From contig NZ_LMPF01000009.1 of assembly GCF_001424345.1 (NCBI RefSeq), positions 1,639 through 43,000 on the forward strand: a stretch of DNA of 41,362 bases. Reading direction: 5' to 3'. Below, in pieces: positions 30,919 through 40,200 of the stretch. The stretch is from Burkholderia sp. Leaf177. GTDB taxonomy: Bacteria; Pseudomonadota; Gammaproteobacteria; Burkholderiales; Burkholderiaceae. The translations under genes and the position numbers were made by a program. The notes under the pieces were generated by a model, which was not told where the DNA came from, ran no database searches, and was given only the letters and a program-made list of their open reading frames with translations. Numbering within the stretch: position 1 is the first letter of the stretch; each line of letters begins with the position of its first letter.

Positions 30919-31485
30919 TCAGGCGAACGAGTAAAACACTCTGAACGCCACGCGCCGTTCCGCCCAGAATTCCGCGGCTTCGCGGAACACGTCCAGAAGG
31001 GTTTCGCGCCCTTCCTTATCGAATTTCTGCGCCACCGGCAGCGCTTCCAGGACGATCACGAATCCTGGCTGCGAACCCGCCTTGTGAACCAGATCGGTCA
31101 GGCTGTCGTACAGCGCGTCGTAATTCTTGCCAAAGTGTTTGGGAAACAAAAACGATGTCGCGATGGTTTCAAGTACTTCCTGTTTGCTCTGCGCCTGACC
31201 GCAGTACGCGTACAGGAAATGCTGGCCAAGTTTGCTCGCTTCGTCCGCGAGATCCTGAACGCGAAAAGCGCGGATCGACTGCACGATATTCGATCGTACC
31301 GTCTTGAAAAGACTCATAGACCCCTCGTTCAATGATGACAGCGCCGTGCTCGGTTCGTCGTCGGGTCTGGTTTCGTCTGTTGTGCGGAGTCGCAAAACGC
31401 GCTGGAACATGTTGCCATCGCCGGCGAAAAGATCACCCGCGACACCGTTGTCGTGCGCGTAGATGTTGTCGCTCATGCCGTTCAT
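30919..31485 (-). CDS. Barstar-family ribonuclease inhibitor
   Basis: The C-terminal ~115 residues match the barstar fold: FLFPKHFGKNYDALYDSLTD is the inhibitor hallmark. It is followed by a hydrophobic strand (GFVIVLEALPVAQKFDKEGR) and a final helix/strand (AEFWAERRVAFRVFY). Barstar binds and blocks barnase-type RNases in the cytoplasm. The product is 188 residues against about 90 for Bacillus barstar. The first ~55 residues are polar and unlike barstar, and the segment LFKTVRSNIVQSIRAFRVQD comes before the core. The ATG overlaps the RNase stop codon (ATGA), so synthesis is translationally coupled to the RNase. A second ATG at 31476 is possible. Confidence 0.9.
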   Translation of the reverse strand: MNGMSDNIYAHDNGVAGDLFAGDGNMFQRVLRLRTTDETRPDDEPSTALSSLNEGSMSLFKTVRSNIVQSIRAFRVQDLADEASKLGQHFLYAYCGQAQSKQEVLETIATSFLFPKHFGKNYDALYDSLTDLVHKAGSQPGFVIVLEALPVAQKFDKEGRETLLDVFREAAEFWAERRVAFRVFYSFA

Positions 31486-32006
31486 CCCGAAGTTAATCCC
31501 GCAATGCGTTTAAAACTCACGTAATGGTCGTCGGTGTAGAAGCAGTTGTCGATCTGCCGACGGGGCCCGCCACATACGATCCGGCGTGCGCCGCGATCGC
31601 GGGCGCGCGGCGTAGGAACGGTGTATTCATGGTAATAGCCGCGCGGATGCGGCGGCAGCAAACGCTCGCGATTGCCAAACACAATGCCGTCCTTCTCAAA
31701 CGGGAACGGTCCGCCCGCTTCGATCCGCCGTAACGTCACAACGGCCTGTTTCGGCAATTGCGACGCGTCGACGGTCGTCTGAGACGGTTCCGAACCCGCT
31801 GGTGCGGCATCGCGCTTGATTTCTCGCGGATCGCTTTGCGGCGTGTTCTTGTCTTGCAACGCGAGCGGCGACTGGGCCTGCGACGCTGCTGCGGTAGTGT
31901 TGCCGCCCGGGCTCTGCGAGTCCGGCGCGCTCTTGCCGCAGCCGCTCAGCACCACCAAAAGCGCCGTCAGGAAACCACCAACCCATGCGCGCTTCACCAA
32001 ACCCAT
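31482..32006 (-). CDS. Secreted or lipoprotein guanyl-specific ribonuclease (RNase Sa/barnase family)
   Basis: The 174-residue product has a signal peptide with lipobox VVLSGC (Cys near residue 23), a low-complexity linker (~25-80) and a microbial RNase domain. That domain matches RNase Sa closely: GGPFPFEKDGIVFGNRERLLP, GYYHEYTVPTPRARDRGARR and DDHYVSFKRI. The catalytic Glu (HEYTV), Arg (GARRI) and His (DDHY) equivalents are present. Two cysteines (IVCGG and DNCFYT) near the active site may form a disulfide. It cleaves RNA 3' of G by family. The lipobox suggests anchoring after export, while the coupled downstream barstar protects the cytoplasm. The start could also be GTG at 31997, giving MKRAWVGG. 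Confidence 0.88.
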   Translation of the reverse strand: MGLVKRAWVGGFLTALLVVLSGCGKSAPDSQSPGGNTTAAASQAQSPLALQDKNTPQSDPREIKRDAAPAGSEPSQTTVDASQLPKQAVVTLRRIEAGGPFPFEKDGIVFGNRERLLPPHPRGYYHEYTVPTPRARDRGARRIVCGGPRRQIDNCFYTDDHYVSFKRIAGLTSG

Positions 32007-32201
32007 CCCGCTCGAAACCCCAAAAATTGACGACCCTGAAAGACGTAAGGGTATCGCTAATGACAGCCGGAATCAACGTTGGTTCAGGCAAAGCCCGACT
32101 TTTAAGCGATTTTCGCGGCCGGCAAAACGGCGCTCGTCCGTTAGTACAGCCACGCACAGCGCTAAACCAAAATTTAGGGAACGATCAAAAATCGGATTCG
32201 A

Positions 32202-32231
32202 CTGAGATACATTTATCTTGCATGGGATAAT
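32202..32231 (+). promoter_or_regulatory. Candidate extended -10 promoter for a small RNA
   Basis: TGGGATAAT (32223-32231) is an extended -10 (TGn plus GATAAT). CTGAGA (32202-32207), matching four of six -35 positions, sits 18 bp upstream. Transcription would start near 32237 and run to the terminator at 32354-32384. Confidence 0.45.
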
Positions 32232-32236
32232 AATTA

Positions 32237-32384
32237 GCTCATGCTTGGTTTGGAGGGTGGAGCTAGTGTCGCCTCTCTAGTGGAAACTCTCACGGTCCAA
32301 TGATCGGAACCATTGCTGTTTGGAGGAGAAAGCAAATCCCCTTGCATGCCTCAAGCGTGCCGGAACGTCCGGCACGCTTTTTTT
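32237..32384 (+). ncRNA. Candidate small non-coding RNA (about 148 nt)
   Basis: The segment runs from a plausible promoter to a strong plus-strand terminator, with no open frame of note and no downstream plus-strand gene for more than 2.5 kb. It contains two GGAGG motifs (32252-32256, 32322-32326) and seven GGA trinucleotides in total. Local hairpins can be drawn: CAAUG/CAUUG with GGA in the loop (about 32299-32316), and UUUG/CAAA enclosing GGAGGA. The 5' part (CAUGC) can pair with GCAUG near the 3' side, giving a rod-like fold. It could be a Csr/Rsm-type titrating RNA, another regulatory sRNA, or a short 6S-like RNA. None can be assigned from sequence alone. Confidence 0.45.
32354..32384 (+). 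terminator. Rho-independent terminator of the candidate sRNA
   Basis: AGCGTGCCGGA (32354-32364) pairs perfectly with TCCGGCACGCT (32368-32378) across an ACG loop, followed by a T run to 32384. There is no T run in the other direction, so it serves a plus-strand transcript. The neighbouring protein genes on both sides are on the minus strand. Confidence 0.9.
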
Positions 32385-32449
32385 GTCTCTTGGCCGAGAT
32401 CCTTTTTGGTTTGCGGAAGAACAATAAAAAAGGAATCGCGCAATTGCAC

Positions 32450-32509
32450 AATCCCTTTGTTCGCAATCCCTTGGTTCTCAATCCCTTGGTTCTCAATCCC
32501 TTTCGCCAG
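32450..32509. repeat. 15-bp tandem repeat, four units
   Basis: Units AATCCCTTGGTTCTC occur at 32465-32479 and 32480-32494 (identical), flanked by diverged copies at 32450-32464 and 32495-32509. The array lies between the candidate sRNA and the maeB terminator, downstream of all neighbouring coding regions. Copy number may vary between strains. Confidence 0.85.
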
Positions 32510-32510
32510 C

Positions 32511-32532
32511 AAAACCCGCGACCCTCCGCGGG
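32511..32532 (-). terminator. Probable maeB terminator
   Basis: On the minus strand CCCGCG-GAGGGT-CGCGGG is followed by TTTTGC (plus-strand As at 32511-32514). It begins 13 nt after the maeB stop codon. The stem is short (6 bp) but all G-C. Confidence 0.7.
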
Positions 32533-32545
32533 CTCGAACTTTCCT

Positions 32546-34852
32546 TTACCGCGCAACCGCCGTCGTATCCGCCACCAGCAACGCCGTCATATTGACAATG
32601 CGTCGCACCGTTGCGGATGCCGTCAGCACGTGAACTGGCTGCGCCGCGCCCAGCAGGATCGGACCGATGGCAATGTTGTTGCCAGCCGCCGTCTTCAGCA
32701 AGTTGTACGAGATGTTGGCTGCATCGATATTCGGCAACACAAGCAGGTTCGCATCGCCTTCCAAAGTTGATTCCGGCAGCACTTCGGCGCGCAGGCGTGA
32801 ATCCAGCGCCACGTCGCCGTGCATTTCACCGTCCACATCCAGTTCTGGCGCGCGTTCTTTCAGCAACGCCAGCGTTTCGCGCATCTTGATGGCGGACGGT
32901 GCGTTGCTCGTACCGAAATTGGAATGCGAAAGCAGCGCAATCTTCGGCACGATCCCGAAGCGGCGCACTTCTTCCGCCGCCATGATCGTGATTTCGCAGA
33001 GCTGCTCGGGCGTCGGGTCGACGTTCACATGGGTATCGACGATGAAAATCTGCCGGCCCGGCAACACAAGTGCATTCATGGCGGCATAAACGCTGCAGCC
33101 CGCCTTCTTGCCGATCACCTGATCGACAAAATGCAGATGACGATGCGTCGTGCTGATCGTGCCGCAAATCATGCCGTCGGCCTCGCCCTTCTTCACCAGC
33201 ATCGAGCCGATCAGCGTAGTGCGGCGGCGCATTTCCAGCTTGGCCATTTGCGCGCTGATGCCCTTTCTCGCCATCATGGTGTGATAGGTCTGCCAGAAAT
33301 CGCGATACCGCGAGTCGTGGTCGGTATCGACGACGGTGAAATCCACGCCCGGCGTCAGACGCAAACCGTACTTTGCGATGCGCTGCGTGATCACCGCCGG
33401 ACGACCGATCAGGATCGGCTTGGCGATCTTCTCGTCCACCGCGATCTGCACCGCGCGCAACACGCGCTCTTCCTCGCCCTCGGCAAACACAATGCGCTTC
33501 TTGTCCGGCTCCACGCTGCGCGCGAGCTGGAACACGGGCTTCATGGTCGTGCCGCTGTGATACACGAACTGCTGCAGATGCTGCTCGTAAGCATCCATGT
33601 CTTCGATAGGACGCGTCGCCACGCCCGAATCCATGGCCGCCTTCGCAACCGCCGGCGCGATCTTGACGATCAGGCGCGGGTCGAAAGGCTTCGGAATCAG
33701 GTACTCGGGACCGAACGACAAATCCTGAATGCCATAAGCGGTTGCCACGATATCGCTTTGTTCCTGGCGCGCCAGTTCCGCAATGGCGTTCACGGCGGCA
33801 ATTTCCATCTCGCGCGTGATGGTGCTCGCGCCCGCATCCAGCGCGCCGCGGAAGATGAACGGGAAACACAGCACGTTGTTCACCTGATTCGGATAGTCCG
33901 TGCGGCCCGTTGCCAGAACGGCGTCCGGTCGAACTTCCAGCGCGAGTTCCGGCAGGATTTCCGGCGTCGGATTAGCGAGCGCCAGAATCAGCGGCTTCGG
34001 CGCCATGTTCTTGACCATTTCCTGCTTGAGCACGCCGCCGGCCGAAAGACCGAGGAACACGTCGGCGCCTTCGATCACATCGGCGAGCGTACGTGCCGAC
34101 GTTTCGCGCGCAAAACGGTCCTTGTCCGGATCCATCAGTTCAACGCGGCCCTTGTAGACCACACCGGCCAGATCCGTCACGAAAATGTTCTCGAGCTTCA
34201 TGCCGAGTTCGACCAGCAAGTCGAGACACGCGAGCGACGCCGCGCCCGCGCCCGAAGCCACGAGCTTCACTTCATCGATCTTCTTGCCAACCACGACCAG
34301 ACCGTTGGTAATCGCCGCCGCGACCACGATGGCCGTGCCGTGCTGGTCGTCGTGGAACACCGGAATCTTCATGCGCTTCCGTGCTTCGCGCTCGACGATA
34401 AAACAATCCGGCGCCTTGATGTCTTCGAGGTTGATGCCGCCGAACGTGGGTTCGAGCGCGCAGATCACATCGACGAGCTTCATGGGGTCCATCTCGTTCA
34501 ACTCGATGTCGAACACGTCGATGCCCGCGAACTTCTTGAACAGTACAGCCTTGCCTTCCATGACCGGCTTCGACGCGAGCGGACCAATGTTGCCGAGCCC
34601 GAGCACCGCCGTGCCATTCGTCACCACGCCGACCAGGTTGCTGCGCGCGGTGAAACGCGCGGCGTTCAGCGGGTTTGCAACGATCTCTTCGCACGCGAAC
34701 GCAACGCCCGGCGAATACGCCAGCGCGAGATCGCGCTGGTTGATCATCTGCTTGGTCGGGGCGATCGCGATTTTGCCGGGGGTCGGGAACTCGTGGTAAT
34801 CGAGCGCGGCTTCGCGAAGTTTGGCTTTGGCGTTATCTGCTGGCGTGGTCAT
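32546..34852 (-). CDS. maeB: NADP-dependent malic enzyme with phosphotransacetylase-like C-terminal domain
   Basis: MaeB decarboxylates malate to pyruvate with NADP. The 768-residue product has an N-terminal malic enzyme region (LALAYSPGVAFACEEI, VTNGTAVLGLGNIGPLASKP, GINLEDIKAPDCF, IPVFHDDQHGTAIV). The NAD(P)-binding part is LVASGAGAASLACLDLL, with ATGRTDYPNQVNNVLCFPFI. From about residue 430 a phosphate-acetyltransferase-like domain follows (RIVFAEGEEERVLRA, ADGMICGT, NIDAANISYNLLKTAAG, GPILLGAAQPVHVLT). This two-domain layout is normal for MaeB, and the C-terminal domain is thought to be regulatory. The start at 34852 fits the family; the frame extends to 34909. No good SD. Confidence 0.96.
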   Translation of the reverse strand: MTTPADNAKAKLREAALDYHEFPTPGKIAIAPTKQMINQRDLALAYSPGVAFACEEIVANPLNAARFTARSNLVGVVTNGTAVLGLGNIGPLASKPVMEGKAVLFKKFAGIDVFDIELNEMDPMKLVDVICALEPTFGGINLEDIKAPDCFIVEREARKRMKIPVFHDDQHGTAIVVAAAITNGLVVVGKKIDEVKLVASGAGAASLACLDLLVELGMKLENIFVTDLAGVVYKGRVELMDPDKDRFARETSARTLADVIEGADVFLGLSAGGVLKQEMVKNMAPKPLILALANPTPEILPELALEVRPDAVLATGRTDYPNQVNNVLCFPFIFRGALDAGASTITREMEIAAVNAIAELARQEQSDIVATAYGIQDLSFGPEYLIPKPFDPRLIVKIAPAVAKAAMDSGVATRPIEDMDAYEQHLQQFVYHSGTTMKPVFQLARSVEPDKKRIVFAEGEEERVLRAVQIAVDEKIAKPILIGRPAVITQRIAKYGLRLTPGVDFTVVDTDHDSRYRDFWQTYHTMMARKGISAQMAKLEMRRRTTLIGSMLVKKGEADGMICGTISTTHRHLHFVDQVIGKKAGCSVYAAMNALVLPGRQIFIVDTHVNVDPTPEQLCEITIMAAEEVRRFGIVPKIALLSHSNFGTSNAPSAIKMRETLALLKERAPELDVDGEMHGDVALDSRLRAEVLPESTLEGDANLLVLPNIDAANISYNLLKTAAGNNIAIGPILLGAAQPVHVLTASATVRRIVNMTALLVADTTAVAR

Positions 34853-35098
34853 GAGGCGGCGGGCTTTAGGCAAGATTAGAATAGAAGTTCGAACGCATTG
34901 TAGCGCCAATCAAGGCCCGTCCCAGAAGGTGATACCCGCAATTCACAGCGCATGGCCCATTCGGACAAGGCTTCGAAAGGCGGCAGAAAGCACATGCCTC
35001 TCAGCGGTTTACGCCGCTAAATCCTTTTATCGAGATGAAACGCGCGCCAATGCGAGCGCATCGTCCCTCACTCTTTTTTCGACAATGCCGGACCGACG

Positions 35099-36121
35099 AT
35101 GCTCTCAGAGTTTTCCCTGATCGAACGATATTTCTCCCAGCCGGCTACTACGCGCCGCGCACCGGCAGCCCAAAACTCGGGTAGGGAAGCGAGCGCGACG
35201 CTCGGTATCGGCGATGATTGCGCGCTGCTCGCGCCCAAGCGCGGTCAGCAACTGGCGATTTCCACCGACATGCTCGTATCCGGACGCCATTTTTTCCCCG
35301 ATGTTTCTCCGTTCGCGCTCGGCCACAAGGCGCTCGCCGTGAACCTCTCCGACCTCGCCGCAATGGGCGCCGCGCCGCGCGCGTTCACGCTCGCGCTGTC
35401 CATGCCGAAAGCGGAGGAAAGCTGGCTCCAGGCGTTCAGCGACGGCCTGTTCCACATGGCAAACGCGCATGGCTGCGAGTTGATTGGCGGCGATACAACC
35501 GGCGGTCCGCACGTGACCATCAGCATCACGGTTTTCGGCGACGTGCCCGCGGCGCGCGCCTTGCGCCGCGATGCAGCGCGGCCCGGCGACGATATCTGGG
35601 TTTCCGGCCAGCTCGGCAACGCGCGCGTTGGGCTCGGCGTGAGGCGGCAAGAATGGTCCATACAAGACGCCGCCAGCGAAGCCATCGCGATCAAGGCGCT
35701 GGAACAGCCCGAACCGCGCGTGGCACTCGGCATTGCATTGCGCGGCGTGGCGCACGCGGCGCTCGATCTGTCCGACGGCCTTGCCGGCGATCTGCTGCAT
35801 ATCTTGAAGCGCTCCGGCATGCGCGCGACCGTGAACGTGGATCTCGTGCCGCGCTCGAACGTGATCGATATGTTGCCCGTCGATGCGCAGTTACCCTGCG
35901 TCCTCGCCGGCGGCGACGACTACGAACTCTGCTTCACGGCGCCCGTCGAGGCCCGCACGAAAATCGAACGCATGGGCGCGCGTCTGGGCGTCCTCGTGAC
36001 GCGCATCGGTACAATCGAGGGTCTTGCTCTTCCCACTGACACGCCCGCCATCGACTGGTGCAATCACGCCGGTCCCGTTTCCTTCACGGCCTCGGGCTAC
36101 GACCACTTTCATGCAGACTGA
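35099..36121 (+). CDS. thiL: Thiamine-monophosphate kinase
   Basis: ThiL phosphorylates thiamine monophosphate to the active cofactor thiamine diphosphate. The 340-residue product has an N-terminal EFSLIERYF motif and GIGDDCALL (metal/ATP site). Other PurM-like motifs are STDMLVSGRHF, ALAVNLSDLAAMGA, LIGGDTTGGP, ALDLSDGLAGDL and GGDDYELCF. Length is slightly above the usual ~325. It starts the plus-strand cluster thiL-pgpA-pncC and overlaps pgpA by 11 nt. The cofactor it makes is used by transketolase, encoded in this window. Confidence 0.95.
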   Translation: MLSEFSLIERYFSQPATTRRAPAAQNSGREASATLGIGDDCALLAPKRGQQLAISTDMLVSGRHFFPDVSPFALGHKALAVNLSDLAAMGAAPRAFTLALSMPKAEESWLQAFSDGLFHMANAHGCELIGGDTTGGPHVTISITVFGDVPAARALRRDAARPGDDIWVSGQLGNARVGLGVRRQEWSIQDAASEAIAIKALEQPEPRVALGIALRGVAHAALDLSDGLAGDLLHILKRSGMRATVNVDLVPRSNVIDMLPVDAQLPCVLAGGDDYELCFTAPVEARTKIERMGARLGVLVTRIGTIEGLALPTDTPAIDWCNHAGPVSFTASGYDHFHAD

Positions 36122-36647
36122 CCCGATCACCGAGACTATCGACGACACACCGCGTCCCAAGCCGAAGCGCCGGACCAGCGCGCGTTTCATGCTGTCGCAT
36201 CCGCTGCATATCCTTTCGCTGGGTTTTGGCAGCGGCTTGTCGCCGGTCGCGCCCGGCACCGTTGGCACCTTGTTCGCGTGGGCGTCGTTCGTTGCGTTCA
36301 ACCCGTATCTGACGGTCGCCGAATGGGCCGTGCTGATTGCCGTGGGGTTCGTTGCAGGCTGCTGGTTCTGCGGCTTCACGGCGAAGAAAATGGGCATTGA
36401 AGATCCGTCGCCGGTGGTGTGGGACGAGATCGTCGCGTTCTGGCTCGTGCTGCTCTTGGTCACGCCGGCCACGTTCACCGGACAGTTGTGGGCGTTCATC
36501 GTGTTCCGTTTCTTCGATATGGTGAAACCGCCGCCCATCCGCTATTTCGACCGTCATTTGAAGGGCGGCTTCGGCATCATGTTCGACGACATCGCGGCTG
36601 CGTTCTTCACGCTGCTCGTGATCGCGCTGTGGCGCATGACCATTTGA
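36111..36647 (+). CDS. pgpA: Phosphatidylglycerophosphatase A
   Basis: PgpA dephosphorylates phosphatidylglycerophosphate to phosphatidylglycerol in the inner membrane. The 178-residue product begins MQTDPITETIDD and contains LGFGSGLSPVAPGTVGTL, PSPVVWDEIVAFWLVLLLV, FRFFDMVKPPPIRYFDRHLK and GIMFDDIAAAFFTLLVIALW. These are the conserved acidic and KPPP segments and hydrophobic helices of PgpA. The start at 36111 lies inside the end of thiL (11-nt overlap), indicating coupling; the frame extends 29 codons upstream within thiL. Confidence 0.94.
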   Translation: MQTDPITETIDDTPRPKPKRRTSARFMLSHPLHILSLGFGSGLSPVAPGTVGTLFAWASFVAFNPYLTVAEWAVLIAVGFVAGCWFCGFTAKKMGIEDPSPVVWDEIVAFWLVLLLVTPATFTGQLWAFIVFRFFDMVKPPPIRYFDRHLKGGFGIMFDDIAAAFFTLLVIALWRMTI

Positions 36648-36704
36648 TCCCGTGCATTACCGACTCTTCCTTCTCCACACGATCAGCCCTTAGCGAGTCC
36701 CGTC

Positions 36705-37205
36705 ATGGCCACCGATAAAGTCGTCCACCAGCTCGCCATTCGTGCCGGCAACAAACTGCGTGACGAGCGGCTGATGCTCGCGACGGCGGAATCGTGTACG
36801 GGCGGTCTGGTCGCCGCCGCGATGACCGATATCTCGGGCAGCAGCGCGTGGTTCGAACGCGGTTTCGTCACGTATTCGAATGCAGCGAAAACAGAGATGA
36901 TCGGTGTGCCGGCCGACCTGATCGAGCGTCACGGCGCGGTGAGCGAACCGGTCGCCAAAGCCATGGCCGAAGGCGCGCTGAGGAACAGCCGCGCGCAGGT
37001 TTCGTTGTCCATTACCGGCGTGGCCGGCCCGGGCGGCGGAACGGAAACCAAGCCGGTGGGCATGGTCTCGTTTGCGTGGAGCAACCGGCTGCATACATCG
37101 GTGGAAACACAGATGTTCAAGGGCGATCGCGAACAGATTCGCACCCAGGCGGCCGCGCACGCGTTGCGTGGTCTGCTCGAACTATTAGAACGAAGGGAAC
37201 GGTGA
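36705..37205 (+). CDS. pncC: Nicotinamide-nucleotide amidase (CinA C-terminal domain protein)
   Basis: PncC deamidates nicotinamide mononucleotide in pyridine nucleotide salvage. The 166-residue single-domain product has the signature LMLATAESCTGGLVAAAMTD, GSSAWFERGFVTYSNAAKTE, HGAVSEPVAKAMAEGAL and the SITGVAGPGGGTETKPVGMV block. It is of normal length for the stand-alone enzyme (about 160) and lacks the CinA N-terminal domain. It follows pgpA by 57 nt, in the usual beta-proteobacterial order. Confidence 0.95.
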   Translation: MATDKVVHQLAIRAGNKLRDERLMLATAESCTGGLVAAAMTDISGSSAWFERGFVTYSNAAKTEMIGVPADLIERHGAVSEPVAKAMAEGALRNSRAQVSLSITGVAGPGGGTETKPVGMVSFAWSNRLHTSVETQMFKGDREQIRTQAAAHALRGLLELLERRER

Positions 37206-37266
37206 GCAAGCGGATGGCTGCAAGACAGATTGCGAGCGGCACAGCCATGAACGGGCGGACGCGCTG

Positions 37267-40200
37267 ATGCCGAAATATACCTATGACACGGCTCAGATCA
37301 TCAAATGGCTCGGCGCCACGACCGTCGCCAAGGCGCGAGCGTACGTCGACAAAGTCCGGCATCTGCATTGGGACAGCAATGTGCTGCGTGCCCAGGTCCA
37401 GGGAACTCAGCGCCAGCCGTACCGTGTCGAGGTCATATTCGACGAGGATGAGGGCGTGGTCCGCGCGTACGGCCAGTGCTCGTGCCCAGTCGGATCCCGT
37501 TGCAAGCATGCCGCGGCTGCGTTGCTTGCGAGCGCCAGCGATAAACCCCAAGACCCCGATGCCGTACGCGCCGAAGTCGCCGGCTGGCTAGAAGGGTTCC
37601 GCTCGCGGTTTGCATCGACACGCAACGCGGCCGCGAAAAAACCCAGCGAGCCCAATGGCGCGCTTGCACTCGCTTATGTGCTCGACGCGTCACGCATCAT
37701 GCGCGTGCCCGAAGTCGCGCTGCACAAGGTGCGCCTGAGTCCCGACGGTTCGCTCCAGAAGCTCGACCGGCCGTGGACCAATCTCGACTCAGCGCTCATC
37801 AAGCAGCCGAAGTTCGTCAGCGACGACGACGTCTCCATCTTGCGGGCGTTGACTATTGGACGCACGCGCAACGACTTCGGCGGCTTCGTGTTGCATGGCG
37901 AAGAAGGCTCGGATTTGCTGCAACGAATGCTCGCAACCGGGCGGTTGTTCACGGCAACGCCTTCGTCGCAGGATGTGGGCGAACCGCGCCGGCCGTTGAG
38001 CCAGGGCCAGGCGCGGCCGGGACGCATAGAGTGGACGCCGGACCCGGATGATCGCGTGCGGCCCCTGCTGCGGACCGAGCCCGCGTCGACCCTGGTCATT
38101 GCAACTGAACCGCTCTGGTTCGCCGATGCCGAAACGCGCGAAGCCGGTATTGTCGACATGCCGCAGCCCGCGCGGCAACTCGTCGATTACCTCGCCATGC
38201 CGCCTATAACGCTCGCCGAGGCGCCGCTTGTCGGTGCCATGTTGCGCGAGGTCGCGTCGGATCTGCCGCCGCCACCGGGACACGAAGCGCTGAACGTTCA
38301 GGTCATCGATACTGACCCCGTGCCCGTGCTCGTGCTCGACACGCAGCCCATCAGCGGCACATGGCGGCCGCGCGAGGAACGCACGGGGGCGAGCGTGCTG
38401 GATTTTGCGCTGCTAAGTTTCGATTACGACGGTTTCAGCATCGATCCCACGCACGCGACCACGATCATGCGTTCGGAGTCCGGCGACATGGTCCAGGTGA
38501 AGCGTCGTCACGACGTGGAAACGCGTTATTCGAACCAGTTGTACGAGCTCGGCTTTCGCAAGATTCCCGCGCATCAGCGCTTCGGGCCGAAGGCCATACC
38601 GGCTGGCGTGCTGGGTTTGCCGGCATCGGCCGCATGGCCGTTGTTTGCAAGTGATACCGTGCCCGCGCTCCGCGAAGATGGTTGGCGCATTTCCATGTCG
38701 CCGGAATTCCGCTTCGATTTCATCGAGATCGACGATATCCAGGGCACTGCACGCCACGGCACCGATGGCTGGTTCGACCTCGAACTCGGCATTGCCGTTG
38801 GCGAGCGAAGCGTGCGGCTGGAGCCGCTGCTCGCCGAACTGTTTCAGCGCGACCGGCGATGGCTCGCGGGCGCTATCGATTCGATACCGGACGACGAAGG
38901 CATCGAACTCAATACCGATAAAGGCGAGCGGTTGCGGCTGCGGGCATCGCGGATCAAGCCGGTTGTGCGCGTGCTGATCGATCTTTTCGATACCCTCGGC
39001 ATGCAACCGCTGCGTGTCTCCGAAAAAGATGCCGGTCGGCTTGAAGCGCTGAGCGACACCGGCCGCTGGCAATTTCACGGCGACACGTCCATTCGCGAAC
39101 TCGCGCAGCGTTTGCAGGAAGGTCCTGGGTTGCGTGAAGTCCCGATCCCTCGCGGCCTGAACGCGGAGCTTCGGGTGTATCAGCGCGAAGGCCTCAACTG
39201 GATGCAGTTTTTGCGCGAGCGCAATCTGTCGGGCGTTCTCGCCGATGACATGGGCCTCGGCAAGACCGTGCAGACGCTGGCGCATATTCTTGTTGAAAAG
39301 GAATCGGGGCGGCTCGATCGTCCGGCGCTCGTCGTGCTTCCGACAACGCTCGTTCACAACTGGCGCGAGGAAGCGAAGAAATTTGCACCTAGCCTTCGCG
39401 TGCTCGACCTGCATGGCCCGCAACGAAAAGATCGCTTCGATCAGATCGGCGAACACGATCTCGTGCTGACCACGTATCCGCTTTTGTGGCGCGACCAGGC
39501 GATGTTATCGATGCACGAGTATCACTTGCTGATTCTCGACGAAGCGCAAACCGTGAAGAACGTCGCGACGAAAGCCGCGAAGGGGATTCGTGATTTGAGC
39601 TCGCGGCATCGGCTGTGTCTGACGGGGACGCCGCTTGAAAATCACCTGGGCGAGTTGTGGGCGCAGTTCGATTTCCTGCTACCAGGTTTTCTCGGCACGC
39701 AGAAAGATTTCACGAAACGCTGGCGCACGCCGATCGAAAAATACGAGGACCCCGTGCGCCGCGATCTGCTCGTGCGGCGACTTCGACCGTTCATGTTGCG
39801 TCGGCGGAAAGATGAAGTGGCGAAGGAATTGCCGCAGAAGACGACGATTGTGCGGACCGTATCGCTTGAAGGTTCGCAGCGTGATTTATATGAGACCGTG
39901 CGAATCGCGATGCAGGAAAAAGTGCGCATGGCGGTGGCCGATCAGGGTTTGGCGCGCAGCCATATTGTCGTGCTCGAGGCGTTGCTGAAACTGCGTCAGG
40001 TGTGCTGCGATCCGTCGCTGGTGAAACTTACTCGGGCGAAGCGCGTGGAGGAATCGGCGAAGCTCGATTTGCTGCTCGACATGCTGCCGGAATTGCTTGA
40101 AGAAGGACGGCGTGTGCTGCTGTTTTCGCAGTTCACGGGAATGCTCGCGATCATCGCCGCTGCGCTCGATAAAGCCGGTTTGCCGTATGTGACGCTGACG

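Larger units (their letters stand above)
32007..32545. other. Gene-poor region between the RNase gene and maeB
   Basis: About 540 bp with no credible protein gene. It holds a candidate small RNA with its own promoter and terminator (about 32203-32384), four 15-bp tandem repeats (32450-32509), and the maeB terminator (32511-32532). A minus-strand frame at 32290-32556 encodes the repeat as LRTKG units, but it shows no other protein-like feature. Confidence 0.6.

Noticed and set aside
32237..32384. Firm call as 6S RNA or CsrB/RsmZ
   Set aside because: Too short without the terminator for a typical 6S RNA, and the GGA motifs lack the ANGGA context, so only a generic sRNA candidate is listed.
32290..32556. 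Minus-strand 88-codon frame with LRTKG repeats
   Set aside because: It is created by the 15-bp repeat and overlaps the maeB terminator and the sRNA region; no ribosome-binding site or protein feature.
32819..34879. 686-codon plus-strand open frame opposite maeB
   Set aside because: It is the antisense shadow of maeB, full of Arg/His, without domains, while the minus frame encodes intact malic enzyme motifs.
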